A model generated the notes under the pieces. The model saw nothing but the letters and a program-made list of their open reading frames with translations, was not told the origin of the DNA and made no database searches. Source: Craterostigma plantagineum (Eukaryota > Streptophyta > Magnoliopsida > Lamiales > Linderniaceae). From it: a stretch of DNA of 64,000 nucleotides. Below are positions 46,444 through 58,083 of the stretch, one piece after another; positions within the stretch are counted from its first letter, which is position 1; every line of letters starts with the position of its first letter. Location of the stretch: positions 1-64,000 of the forward strand of contig JAPQWV010001106.1 of the NCBI GenBank assembly GCA_027422505.1, written 5' to 3'. The position numbers were made by a program, and so were the translations under genes.

Positions 46444-46472
46444 CTAGTTTCAGACCCGTGCGATGCACGGGT
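46444..46472 (-). mobile_element. Helitron 3' terminus (minus strand)
   Basis: On the minus strand, an 8-bp perfect hairpin ACCCGTGC-ATC-GCACGGGT (46472-46454) is followed after six bases by CTAG (46447-46444) and then T on the host side. Helitrons end in a short GC-rich hairpin followed within about a dozen bases by CTRR and insert between A and T. The body would lie at higher coordinates; a GC-rich stretch at 46714-46790 (gggcggg...ccggccc) may belong to it. I could not fix the 5' TC end, and no Rep/helicase coding was seen, so any element here is non-autonomous. Confidence 0.65.
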
Positions 46473-48077
46473 TATTTTTAAGAGATTTTTTAGTTTATTA
46501 GATCTATTACTATCGGAAAGACTCGAGATCTGCGATCGGCCATCTATTTGTAGTTTACCCGAGACCTCCCCATTTATTTTATATTGGACCCGAGATCCGC
46601 CTCAGAAAAAAACTGACTCGCATTTATAAATTTTTTCTATATAATTATTATTTATTAAATATATGTTTCTATGTTTTATAAATATATCTAATATGATATA
46701 AAAAAACTATAAGGGGCGGGTCTCGGTGCGGGTTTCGGGCCGGGGTTGGCAACATCCGGACCCGTCCCGAATCCAGCCGGGGGCAAAAAATACTTAATCA
46801 TTTATACAACTAAATGGCAAAAAATAATGTACTGTGGGAGGGTTTCTTTTATAACTGTTACTTCTCACTTTTGTGATCACGGTTGAAAATTATATGGTCA
46901 ATATAATATGTTATATGACATAAAGCTCGTGTGATTAAGTAATTTATACAACTTTTGTAATGATATATTTTTTATTAATCGTATCATCGTTTACATTTTG
47001 TGTGATGAATATTTCTCAGTGGTGCGAATATAATGTTCTAACGTATTGCAGTGGGCGAACAATTTTTTAAGAGTCATTTAAGTGTTCATACGTTCTCATA
47101 GATTTCATAAGACAAACTGTTTCGCGCAAAGTAAATAAATCTATCAATACGTTCTTTGGTTAAATATAATGTTTCCGATGAGCTGTTACAATTACATGTC
47201 AAACCTGTAAAAACATATTTGAATGGATGTATGAAACCTCCTAAAGTCAGTGTCAAACATTTTTTACTTCCTTTCCGTCTACAGTTTCCCTATCTTCATC
47301 CAATAAATTATTAGATAAGCATGCATTATGTTCACTTACGGCCGTAACATTTTGCATATGAATGCACGACTGCTGTATAATGTATTAATGCACTATTACG
47401 ACGTCCTTACATGGTTCAGATCCATTTGAAATTATGCACGACCTTTTGTTTGTTAAATTACACGACTGCTTCAATAACAATAGTGCAAAAATAGGACAAA
47501 CCATTAAATTACACGACTGCTTCAATAACAGTTGTGCAAAAATAGGACAAACCCTAAATAAATGTTAATCATGGATTATGAAATTAGAAACATAATTATG
47601 TAGAACTTCAAACAAAGAAATCAGAATAAATGTTCCAATACATACTCTTTACACACGCAAGAAATTGGACGACTGTACGAAAACTATTGCATGACTGTTA
47701 TTGAAACAATCATGTAATTTAGGAAACATGAGTAAGAACGATGCAGTAGTGCATTATGTTCTTATTACATACCGTTAGTTAAGCAATCTCTCACCTAATT
47801 GTTGTAGAGTTCATACTCTTTACACCCGCAAGAAACTGCACGACTGTACGAAAACTATTTCATACCGCAATAAACTTTTTATTATATAGAATAATAGTCG
47901 ATTAATGGAGCAGTCTTGCAATATTAATGTTAAGAAAAATTCTTACCAATCTCCGATTCCTTAGGTTGAAGATGGGTAGAGTGGACTTGAGATCTCTTCC
48001 TCATACTTCGACCCGTTGAAGATCAAAGAAGCCGAGATGCACAGAGTAATATAAAACATGATATATAAGTGACTGGC
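46473..48077. other. Unclassified AT-rich region with short repeats, probable Helitron body in part
   Basis: No coding domains recognised. It includes a 51-bp unit repeated twice (47453-47554). A second pair of about 57-bp units lies at 47641-47697 and 47809-47866 ('catactctttacac(a/c)cgcaagaaa'). Both kinds share 'acgactg'. 'gcacgac' or 'cacgactg' recurs at least eight times between 47365 and 47850. This may be the inside of a non-autonomous transposon, but I found no terminal repeats. Confidence 0.45.
47453..47554. repeat. 51-bp direct repeat, two copies
   Basis: Both copies read 'ttaaattacacgactgcttc', then 'aataaca', then 'gtgcaaaaataggacaaacc', differing at two or three positions. Confidence 0.9.
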
Positions 48078-50140
48078 TGTAATGCCCGTAAATTTTAATA
48101 CGAAATTTTGATGTAATCAAATTGGGCTATAATTAGTTGGGTCATATTTTGAACCAAAGCCCAAATCATAGAAATATAATAGGTAATAAGATTTCATAAG
48201 GTTAAGGTAAACCTCGTCTACCAACTTGTCCCGTCATTTTGGACTTTCAAGATTTAATACTTATCCAAAACATACCTTATAACAAAGAGGATTGATAGAA
48301 GAAAACCCTCATTTCCCATACACGAAAATTGTAGCAGAAGATGTCCTAAGCAAGAAAGGATAAGAAGATTTCACCATATATACGGAGCTAATTTTCAATA
48401 AAAGGTATAAGAACTACTTAACGTGTTTAGTACAATTAATTTATGTTCGATTCATTTTTGGTAGTTATATAAATATGTATATCTCCACATGATATATACA
48501 TGAGATTTAAGGGATACCAAATAGGTTGAGTAACGGTAATATAAGACTTGTATAGTGTCTATGAAGCTCTCGGCATTAGAATCATGTTTGCAACACGTAG
48601 GAATATTCTGATATTGTAAGCTAATAGGAGCTGGTGTCTAAATTTCCTTTTACATATCTAGTTTCGACAGGATTATGACCTGATACTAGACATAGCAAAC
48701 TTCGAAATCTATTACGTTTAGGAAACTATAGGTTTTTGGAGATTCAAGTTAAGTTAATAAGTATTTAGGTGATATGAGCTTTAACGATTTCGAGTTATTG
48801 TGTTCTTAAAAAACTTAATGATTAGGGTGTAAGATTTTCTGGGTTCGCAATAGTTTTCGAAAGTAATCTTGAAGGCATATGAAATTCATTGTAGGGTTCT
48901 CGAAAGAGTCACTGAAATTTTAGAAGCGAGCGATTTAACTTTTATTAGTATCGGTCGATTTAGACCAATACAATGAGTTTCAACCATTATGAACTTACGG
49001 TCGATGGAGTTAAATTGTAACTTTCGAGAAATTTCAGTTTATTTCAAGTTCTAGAATATTTAATGATTTCCACATTCAATTTCGACCGATAATTAAAATC
49101 GCTGAGTTGAGCTTCGGGCAATGATGAAGATTTCCAAGTTAGATTAGGTTTCGGCCGATTTGAGGATATGATGTATCAGGTGATTTGTGGAGATAAAAAC
49201 AACTCGATGAAACCATGATTTAAATATGATCAACGGGGCAATTGGGCGGCTCTAACAAATCGGGCGAAATCACTTCGATCGATTAAGGAATTCGTCGAAT
49301 TAAGATTCGGTCGATAATAGAAATCGCCGAAATTTAAAATCGGGTGTTGACTCGATTCGAACGACAAATCAGGCAATTTATTGCAAATATTAGAATATTA
49401 TAATCACGTTCGACGCTTGAAGAATTCGCCGAACTAAGCTTTCGGGCGATCCAACATACTTCCAACATCGGGTGAATTAGTTGAGCGGGTTGACCGTTGA
49501 CTGCTGAATCCAATATCTAAATATAATTATTTTTATACCAGTATAGTTCGAAAATTTGCACATGTACTGATAAGATTATTATGTTCAGAGGATCGATATA
49601 TAGGGACTACACCAGACCTCTCATTTGACGATAGCGGGAAGACATGTACGTGATCATCCATCTACAATACGTAAACACATATGTGATTTATGTGATGTTA
49701 TGTGATTTGATGATTTCTGTGATTTACGTGTTTTATATGTTTACGTTTATTTCATGAGGATCATGTTTTCACATTATACCACGTATATGCCTAGCATGTG
49801 CATATCACATCAGATTGAGAGATGGTTTCCGCCGTATTCAGACGGTGATGATTCAACGTATTCTTAACTGGGGTAGATTAAGTATATTTGTGACATGTTA
49901 GGCTAACAGAATACCTGGCGAAGACAGATGTGATCGATCTGTCTACTCGGACGTGGTCGGTTCTAGGTGCATACCGCCAGAAGGGATAGGGGTGTTATTA
50001 CCCATGATATATATATATATATATATATATATATTGATACGGGTGTTATCGCCCATGACTTACGGATACGCCACCCATGATATTGGATTTGGGTGTGATC
50101 ACGTGACCACCCATGATATGTATGCGCGTTTAGAGAATAC
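48078..50140 (+). repeat. Partial LTR of gypsy element G (plus orientation)
   Basis: It begins TGTAATGCCCGTAAATTTTA, matching the start of the element E LTR (TGTAATACCCGTAAATTTTA as read on the minus strand). It shares the later 'tgggtgttatcgcccatgat' array (49990-50120). It is cut at 50140 by element F at a point equivalent to about 39200 in the E LTR, so some 450 bp should continue beyond the far end of F. An (AT)n tract lies at 50007-50034. 'tcgggcga'-type motifs are spread over 49120-49480. Whether it is a solo LTR or part of an element cannot be told here. Confidence 0.82.
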
Positions 50141-50477
50141 ATTTAATTGTGCTTGATATTATTAGTTGTACTTGTAATTAGGGGCGTTTTGTATAGTAGT
50201 CCTTAGATTAGGACTAGTTTGATATTTATACCAAGTTTGTTTGGTATAAATACATGTAAATCAATGTGCCGAATAGAGAAAGTTTTGAAGATTGATCCGA
50301 AAGGCTTGCAATTCAATTTCTAGAGAGAGAATCAACAGTAACTTTCTCACTCTAATCGAATTCTCTCTCTCGTCCTTCAAATGAGTTTTTCGATCGAATC
50401 TTATTGATTATCATTATCGTCGAATTACTTTGAATTCTTGCCTAGGATTATAGAGTTGTTAATCGTATGACCTATCA
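50141..50477 (+). repeat. 5' LTR of element F (337 bp)
   Basis: Reads ATTTAATTGTGCTTGA...CCTATCA, aligned with TGTTAATTGTGCTTGA...CCTAACA of H, so the terminal TG has mutated. 'tctagagagag' and 'cctaggatt' blocks are conserved in A and H. Confidence 0.92.
50245..50253 (+). promoter_or_regulatory. Probable TATA box of element F LTR
   Basis: TATAAATAC within the conserved 'ttggtataaat' block, also present in the LTRs of A and H. It is preceded by 'ttataccaag', making a small inverted pair. Assigned by sequence only. Confidence 0.5.
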
Positions 50478-50479
50478 AT

Positions 50480-50491
50480 TGGTATCAGAGC
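50480..50491 (+). other. Primer binding site of element F
   Basis: TGGTATCAGAGC, complementary to the initiator-Met tRNA 3' end, 2 nt after the LTR. Confidence 0.93.
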
Positions 50492-51547
50492 AGATTCCTT
50501 CTGTTTTGGATCAAAAATTGTTAGATTTGGATCGAAAATTTAATTCTGTTCACTGTTCATCGAAGAACAGTTTGGCGCGAATTTGTTTTCGATCCAATAG
50601 CATAATTCTGTGCCTAATTGACTGATGTTTCTGTGCTTGTTTAAGAGTCAAATGTTGATTGCGATCAAATCCGTAGCTGTTTGAACTTCGTATTTGGATT
50701 AAATCGATTTTGTGAGTTATTGTTTGCGTAAGAACATGAAGAACACGTTCTGATTTTGACCAAATTCGACATATTGTGCTTCATAACGTGTTTAATTGCG
50801 TGTTTGTGCGTAGTTAGTAATCGATTGCGAGCAATTACCTGAAAGTTCAGTGTCTAATTCTTTGTTTTTGCTTGAATCTGTGATAATTGTATTCTGTGAT
50901 TTTTCTCGATCGTTCTAATTTTTCTCGCTAGGTTTTGCGATCGGATTAATTTCTCGATCGAAAAACTTGGCGCGATAATTTTTCTCGATCAGAATACGAA
51001 GTCGGTGCTAAAATCGTTATCACTAGAAACGATTTTAGTTAGAAATATTTCTCGAGCATTATTTAGCGAAAAACCTTTTTCGAGGGAGACCAATTTTGAC
51101 TTTACACGCGTAAAAACTCTCTCGAGAAACATTTTCGGTCAGACATTTAAAGTTTGACCATTCTAAAAATCATTTACACGCGAGAAACTTTTCCAGTCAA
51201 CCGATTTATTTTAACTTGTCGAGAAACTTACTAATGTACTGTTTCTTTACGATCGAAATAAATTCACGATCAAAAATTTTTCTCGACCGAACGATTTTGG
51301 GCAATTTATTTAGCTCGAAAAACATTTCACTGACAAACTATCTCGCACGTAAACACTACACACTATATTCTATTTCGACGAAAATATTTTTGATCAAACT
51401 TTAAAGATTGAATCGAAAATAATTTCTCGATCTATTTTTCGAATCAAACGCTACTAACGAATTTTGTCACTTGTGAAGCACATTACATAATCTTCAAACA
51501 TTCAAAACACGTAACGAAGATCCTTCAACAACTCAACTACAAAATAA
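50492..51547 (+). other. Leader of element F
   Basis: Non-coding stretch of about 1.06 kb, densely set with TTTCTCGATCG, GCGAGAAA and TCGAAAAA variants between 50900 and 51440. The same motif family fills 60180-60970, just before ORFX. Confidence 0.78.
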
Positions 51548-52680
51548 ATGGATGCATACTCGCTCGGAAATGACAACCGTCCATCGATTTTGCAACGAGG
51601 CGAATATACTGTGTGGAGGAGCCGCTTTCTCAATTTCATCGCTCTAAAAGATCAAGCCAAGAATTTACTGAAGTCACTAGAAGAGGGACCCGCACAGTTT
51701 GGGTACATGTCCCCGGTGACAAAATGGCAACTCCTCAAATTCCTGCATCTAGGCGACTGAAGGAGCCTAGGAAGTACACAATCGAGGAGAGAGCTCGAGC
51801 TAAGGCAGATCTAGTATCCATGAACACCCTCATGCAGGGCATCCCCAACGACATATACCGACAGATCGATAGCCTTTCATCGGCTAAAGGAATGTGGGAT
51901 GAATTGCATAGGATGATGCAGAGGACGGAAGTTGGCATAAAGGCCAAAAAGGCGAACATTCTCACCGCTTACGACTCCTTCAAAGTAAAGCCTGGGGAGA
52001 GTCTATACGAGATCTACCAAAGATACCTCACTCTTCTCAACGAGATGATGAAGATAGAGATCACAAAGACCAACATGGAGACAAACATCAGATTTCTATC
52101 TTCTCTGCCCGCGGATTGGAAGAAAATATCCACTCAGATTCGACAAAATAAAGATTTAGAGGAGTTGGATGTCCATGCCGTGTTTGACAATCTCGCACAG
52201 CATGAGGATGATATAAGCGAAATTCTCAAGGAGCAGAAAGGCAAACAGAACGAAGACACTGTTGCCTTAGTCTCGGAGAAGAGGAGCTCAAGATAAGAAA
52301 GGAAAAGACCGTTAGGCCTCCTTCACCTTCAGAGTCGGAAGAAGAGTCGGACTCCGACGTTGAGCCAAATCTGAAAGCACTAGGAAAGCAGCTAGCTCTC
52401 ATAGGACAAATGATGAGCAAGAAGTACTTCAAGAAGAAGTCTTCAACCTCAGCCAACCGACTTCGGACTACAAGCTCTAAAAACAAAGAACGTGCACCAG
52501 AGAGTTCCGATGTCAAGAATCCTAAGGAGGCTAACAAATGCTTCAACTGTGGCAAGCTAGGTCACTTCGCCAGAGAGTGCACTCTTCCGAAGAAGAGAGA
52601 TGCCAACTACTACTCCAGGAAGCTCCAATTGACGAAACAGAAGGAAGCTGGAGTAGCTCTCATGGCCGAACAGGACCAAT
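51548..52680 (+). pseudogene. Element F gag
   Basis: Opens MDAYSLGNDNRPSILQRGEY, then YTVWRSRFLNFI. A frame change near 51720-51760 leads to a long open part up to 52296 with YTIEERARAKADL, GMWDELHRMMQRTEVG, TAYDSFKVK and PADWKKISTQIRQNKDLEEL, the UBN2/Retrotran_gag_2-type capsid domain. After another shift, 52410-52680 ends in CFNCGKLGHFARECTLPKKR, an intact CCHC knuckle. It is the best-preserved Gag in the window but needs at least two frame corrections. Confidence 0.92.
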
Positions 52681-53975
52681 AGCTCGAGGACACGTCGAGT
52701 TCTGAACAATCCGAACAGACGATATTTTTGAACAAGCCCAAGGATATAGAGTTCTATAATCCTATAGAAGGCATATGTTTCACTAACCCGCGTGTTTTAC
52801 AAAAGAAAGAAATATACGATGTTAAACACATGGGCTTAGGAATAACCTCTCTTAGAAATTTTACTGAATCGTCATATGAAAATACTTTCGATTCATCCAT
52901 TAGGCAAGGCCCACATGGTCCAGAAATCCCCTTTGACTACAAAGAACTAAATGAAAGGGACAAAATAGGAAGAAACTCTAACACCTGTCTGCAATTTAGT
53001 TCAAGTTCTACCTCCTGACTCTCAAACACACCATGAGGAAGTTAAAGCCGTTAATTATAAAAATTCTCTCTACAAACCCCCTATCATAAAACAGATAGAG
53101 GAGTCACATGCAAAGCTAGATAGAGAACGAGAGCATTTCGAAGTGGAAAGAAAAATTGTTTAAGGAGATGAAAAATCTCAAGGCCTCCTCGTCCTCCCAA
53201 ATTACCTCTCACGCTATTACAAAAAGCGTGAAAATTGAAAAATCGTATTTGAAAGATAAAAATTGTAAAAATAATTCTGTTAAAAGTGCTATGACTAATT
53301 TTCCTTTACCTACATCTACAGGGAGCATAGCGTCAGCACTAAAAACGAAGGCGAGAGTGTCTAGCACTAAGATAAAGAAGGAGCCACTAGATTTAACTAT
53401 TTCTGAGCATGTTATTCCTTCTGTTACAATAAAAGGCACTAGAGCTATTTCCACGTTTAAGATAGTTGCTTCTACTTGTTCACTTCAGCCGATCACCTTT
53501 AGAAGTAACAATTTCGAAATAGGCTCTACGTCAAAAATTAATCATTATAAAACAAATGCCACTAGGAAGACTCGTAGGAAACAAGATCCAGCCATAAAGA
53601 AAGGTTATAGCGCTGTACATGCTTGTACTCACCTAAGGTATCCCGTAGAAATTAAATCCCCCAAGCACCTTAGGAGATTACATCAAGAAAAGATCTTTTT
53701 CTCAATCAAACCTAGCAAAGCATTTGTACGTGCTGAAATTAACCTTCCCTGCAAGGTTCAATCCAAATGGGTTCCTAAATCTCCGCCTAGGATGACAAAG
53801 GCCGGAAAGGCCAAGTCACCTAAAGAGGTCACACCCAAACCCACTTCTCCGAAAGTGGCTCGGGTTATCAAAACTCCCCCAAGTAATAATTTAGGAACTA
53901 TATCAGAACCAAAAAATTCTGCTAATCTGAGAGGACCCATGTTTAAATGAGTACCTAAAGCTCTCTAATCTGTTT
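52681..53975 (+). pseudogene. Element F gag-protease linker
   Basis: 52728-53018 has 'KDIEFYNPIEGICFTNPRV' and 'MGLGITSLRNF'. A short coiled-coil-like piece with 'LDREREHFEVERKIV' lies at about 53100-53160. A long open frame at 53156-53947 (264 residues) is Lys/Ser/Thr-rich and basic, with RYPVEIKSPKHLRRLHQEKI and repeated 'WVPKSPP'. The stretch aligns with the element C frame at 18974-18132, but its coiled-coil part is much shorter. Role unknown; it lies between nucleocapsid and protease. Confidence 0.75.
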
Positions 53976-54330
53976 TTGCAGATCCATCATGTGTGGTACC
54001 TTGACTCGGGTTGCTGCACACACATGACGGGAAATCAAGAACTGCTGAGCAACTACAAAGACCAGCCAAATGGCAAAGTCAGATTTGGGAACAACGATTC
54101 AGCCCCGATTCTAGGACTTGGGGATATCATTCTGAAGAATCTGATTATAAAGATGTCTCATACGTCGAAGGACTCCGCCATAACTTGTTCAGCATAGGCC
54201 AATTCTGTGACAAAGGCTTCTAGGTGGTCTTTCATGCTGACCGGTGCAGAATTTTGGACAGTTAGGACACAGAACTCCTCTATGGACTTCGGAAATCAAA
54301 CCTTTACACGATCAACCTGACGTCCGTGCG
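53976..54330 (+). pseudogene. Element F protease
   Basis: VWYLDSGCCTHMTGNQELLS holds the intact DSG active site, followed by GKVRFGNNDSAPILGLGDI. The frame shifts near 54150 (VSYVEGLRHNLFSIGQFCD continues in the next frame). Stops follow before the integrase zinc finger. Confidence 0.9.
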
Positions 54331-54359
54331 GCCCTCGAGAGCTGTATGCCTCATATCTC

Positions 54360-55190
54360 AGAGTGATTTATAGAGGAACAACTTATGGTATCAACGACTG
54401 TCTCATCTGAATATGAAAGCTCTCCAACGTCTTGCTACGAAAAAGTTGGTTCATGGTCTGCCAACTATACTACTACAAAGGGAGCATCAGTGTTCGGCAT
54501 GCCAATTAGGAAAAATGAAGCGAGCATCCCATCACGTCAAGCAACTTGCGTCTACATCTCGACCACTGGAACTAATCCACATGGATCTCTGTGGGCCGAT
54601 GCAGACTGAAAGCATAAATGGAAGAAAGTACGTGCTAGTGATCGTCGATGACTACTCTCGCTACACTTGGACAAAGTTCCTCCGAACCAAAGATGAGATA
54701 GGTGACTTGATCATTAATTTCGTGAACACCACCCAGAACTTGCTGCAGCAGACTATCCAAGTCATTCGAACAGACAATGGCACTGAGTTCAAGAACAGAC
54801 GTCTCAGTGACTTTTATCAGAAACTCGGGATAAGTCAACAATTCTCAGGCGCAAAAACACCTCAACAAAATGGGGTCGTTGAAAGGAAAAATCGAACCAT
54901 AGTGGAAGCAGCTCGAACAATGCTGATTCATTCCGGACTTCCACACTTTCTATGGGCTGAAGCAGTTAATACCGCTTGCTTTACTCAAAACAGGACGGTG
55001 GTTCACAAAAGGTTCAACAAGACTCCGTACGAGATTGTGAATAATAGAGTACCCACTATCTCTTTCTTTAAAGTCTTCGGGTGCAAGTGCTTTGTGGCGA
55101 ACGACCGAGAGCAACGTGCCAAGTTCGACCCTAAAGCATTCGAAGCGACTTTCGTCTGGTATTCTTCAACCTCGAAAGCGTACTGAGTAT
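54360..55190 (+). pseudogene. Element F integrase
   Basis: A 257-residue open frame from 54413 with almost the whole enzyme. It begins with RLSHLN and CSACQLGKMKRASH (HHCC zinc finger; the first His lies just upstream). Then come HMDLCGPM (Asp 1), VLVIVDDYSRYTWTKFL, IRTDNGTEF (Asp 2), QNGVVERKNRT (Glu), AEAVNTACFTQNR and PYEIVNNRVP...VFGCKCFVAND. All three catalytic acids are present. The frame ends at 55184 just after the GKGF-like region. This is the most complete enzyme in the window, though it depends on a broken polyprotein. Confidence 0.93.
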
Positions 55191-55850
55191 ATATCAAGTC
55201 CAACCACACAATCAGAGAAAGCTACAACGTCACTTTCCACGAAGTGGCTTCTAGTCAAGTCAGTCCAGGACCCGTGCTTAACCCGATGGCTCCTGCACAC
55301 CTTAGTTCAGGACCCGTATCCAACCAGATAGCTTCTGAATACAACAGTTCAGAACCTATTTTCACTGGTGTGTTGGCACAAAACCAACAGAAGATGGCAA
55401 CAACTTTGAAATCAACGTCAGAAGAAGCATTAAGACTCGCAGATGATCTGGACTCTCTCTTCGAGCCCGTATATCGGTCACACACACCTATAGTGGATTC
55501 TCCACCTAACGAGACCGATGTACCTAGTACTTCTCACGTCCCTACCTCACCCGATTCAGAATTGCCATAGAATAACGAAGAACCTACAATGGTTACTGAG
55601 GAAGAATTATCAGAGATGATCGTTCCAAGTGCAGAATTCAACTTCCTCAAACAATTGAACAATCGGAGATAATTTGAAATCTAGAACCACAACTGGCTGA
55701 CGTATCTTCCTCAACCCTGCCGCATGAGCACAAGTGGACTAGTTCCCATCCGGTTGATCAGATAATTGGCGATCTTTCGAGCGGAGTAAGGACACGTCGT
55801 AGCTCAAACTTTTCAGCTGCTTCTTAAGCCAAAATGAGCGTACTAAAGTA
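55191..55850 (+). pseudogene. Element F integrase-RT linker
   Basis: An acidic, Pro/Ser-rich, low-complexity stretch (open at 55244-55570) with three near-repeats of 'SSGPVLNPMA/SSGPVSNQIA' (about 55250-55370) and 'LADDLDSLFEPVYRSHTP'. It is the usual variable region between copia integrase and RT; the same spot is the left edge of the deletion in element B. Confidence 0.75.
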
Positions 55851-56750
55851 GCAGACGCACTATGAGACCCGGATTGGATAATTGCGATGCAAGAAGAAAT
55901 TCATCAATTCGAACGTCTTCAAGTGTGGACCTTAGTACCCCGTCCACATGGGAAAACAATAATCGGAACCAAATGGATATTCAAGAATAAGAAGAATGAA
56001 GATGGTGAAGTGATCGGAACAAAGCAAGGCTAGTGCGAAGGCTACAATCAACAGGAAGGCATCGACTACGACGAGACATATGCTCCTGTTGCCCGAATCG
56101 AAGCTATCCGCCTTCTCCTGGCTTATGCGGCTCACAAAGACTTCAAAGTCTATCAGATGGATGTTAAGACCGCCTTTCTCAACGGCATGTTAAAGAAGAA
56201 GTCTACGTCGCTCAGCCGGAAGGCTTCGTTGATCAAGAAAATCCCGATCACGTCTATCGATTGGGCAAAGGTCTCTATGGACTAAAACAAGCCCCACGTG
56301 CTTGGTACGATGTCTTGAGTGATTTCCTCGTGAAGTCTGGATTCATACGAGGAACGATAGACACAACCCTCTTTATCAAATGACAAGACAAAGATCTGAT
56401 GGTCGTTCAAGTATACGTCGACGATATTCATCTTCGGATCAACAAATCCGCGGCTTTGCACGAAGTTTGGAGATCTTATGAAAAATAAGTTCAAGATGAG
56501 TCACCTGGGAGAGATGCAGTTCTTCTTAGGACTACAAGTCAGGCAACTCGGAGATGGGATTTTCATCAGTCAGACAAAATACATCAAGGATATTCTGAAG
56601 AAATTCCATCAAGATCAGAGCAAGCCTCTTAGCACTCATATGTCACCAAGCTGCAAGTTGGATGCCGATCCCGCTGGAAAGCCGGTCGACGTCACACTAT
56701 ATCGCAGTATCATTGGATCTCTTCTCTACCTCACTTCGAGCCGGCCAGAC
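55851..56750 (+). pseudogene. Element F reverse transcriptase, several stops
   Basis: Copia RT signatures in order: IIGTKWIFKNKK, then a stop, [33 protein letters not shown] (first catalytic Asp), a frameshifted stretch, then VYVDDI (YVDD box near 56414-56428) directly followed by another frameshift. An open part from 56478 has LGEMQFFLGLQV and ISQTKYIKDILKKF. Stops occur near 56030, 56283 and 56380. Catalytic residues survive, but the protein cannot be made whole. Confidence 0.92.
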
Positions 56751-57345
56751 ATCATGTTTGCCACTTGCTTATGTGCCCATTTTCAAGCCGATCCCAAAGA
56801 ATCCCATATCCTCACGGTCAAAAGAATTCTGCGTTACCTTAAGGGCACTTCTACCTTCGGACTATGGTATCCAAAGGGTACGAACTTCAATCTTATCGGC
56901 TATACTGACGCTGATTATGCAGGTTGCCGTATGGACAGGAAAAGCACGTCCGGTGGTGCTCAATTTCTAGGCGAAAAGCTGGTCTGATGGTCATCCAAAA
57001 AGCAGAACTGTGTATCAACTTCGACGGCCGAAGCGGAATACGTGGCAGCCGCCAGTTGTTGCTCCCAGATGTGTGGATGTGGACTCAGCTTCGCGACTAT
57101 GGGTACGATTTAAATAATATACCCATATATAGTGATAGTCAAAGTGTCATCGCTATTACTTGCAATCATGTTCATCACTCACGCACAAAACACATAGACA
57201 TTAGATATCACTTTATCAAAGATCATGTAGAAAAAGGCACCATAGATATGTTTTCGTGAACACGGAGTTCCAACTAGCTGACATTTTCACCAAGGCATTG
57301 ATGAAAAACGATTTCAATTCCTTGTCGGAAAATTAGGCATGTTGA
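56751..57345 (+). pseudogene. Element F RNase H
   Basis: The open frame up to 56985 contains the connection region (TSSRPDIMFATCLCA) and ILRYLKGTSTFGLWY. It then has the first catalytic block GYTDADYAGCRMDRKSTSGG. After a frameshift near 56980, STSTAEAEYVAA follows in broken frames, then IYSDSQSVIAITCN and HSRTKHIDIRYHF at 57119-57215. The end of the domain (ADIFTKAL) is at about 57280-57300 in another frame. Confidence 0.92.
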
Positions 57346-58083
57346 ATCTTCCGTAATACGTACTTTACCTGATCTTTTGTGCTACAAAATGTTCTATGCT
57401 ATGTGTTTTCTTTGCTTATATGCCTTATCTTGCGTGAATTTCATAAATAAATAAATAAATAGAAATTTTAATACATATAAAAATTCTATACATATACCTA
57501 TACTATAGGGGTATGAAGAAATTCTTTAGGATGCTTTGATCTAAAGTCACTTAGAATTTTATCCCGACATGCGATCGATTTAATTGCTTAATTTTGTCAG
57601 TCTAAGTCGCATTCTTGTGTCTAAAGGTCATTAGGTTGCTCCACTAGACACAAAGCCACTATACATACGAGAGGTCTCAAGCCTTGATCATTTCTTTCCT
57701 TGGATCTATTTCTCGAGTCAGTCACACATCAATTGCTTGTCTTAACTAGTGATACTTGGCTTCATACTCACCTTGCCTCAGATCGTTAGGAAAATGATAA
57801 GGGCGCTTAGGTTATTCCTCAATCGGCCTTATAAATTTTTTTCCTCTTACTCATTAGCCTTAGTCATCCAATTTGAGCCTTCTTCGACGTCCTTTTCTTC
57901 ATTTGAATCCCATTCCCAGCCTTCAACCGTATTTTATACTCTTCGGATGGTTATTCAAACGAAAAAAGGAGGGGGAGAAAATAAGGAGGATGATAACAAA
58001 AGAAGGCATTGCCCAACGCGCAAAAATCAGACCAAAGGAACCTGCCTTCCGACTATCTCTTAGAAGGTGGCATGGATCCTGCT

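Noticed and set aside
53156..53950. A host gene for a basic, Lys-rich nuclear protein.
   Set aside because: It lies between gag and protease of element F and aligns with the linker frame of element C, so it is retrotransposon sequence.
57749..58063. Open frame of 104 codons in the spacer of element F.
   Set aside because: Composition is low-complexity, nothing resembles a known domain, and the region turns into a repeat array. Chance is the simpler explanation.
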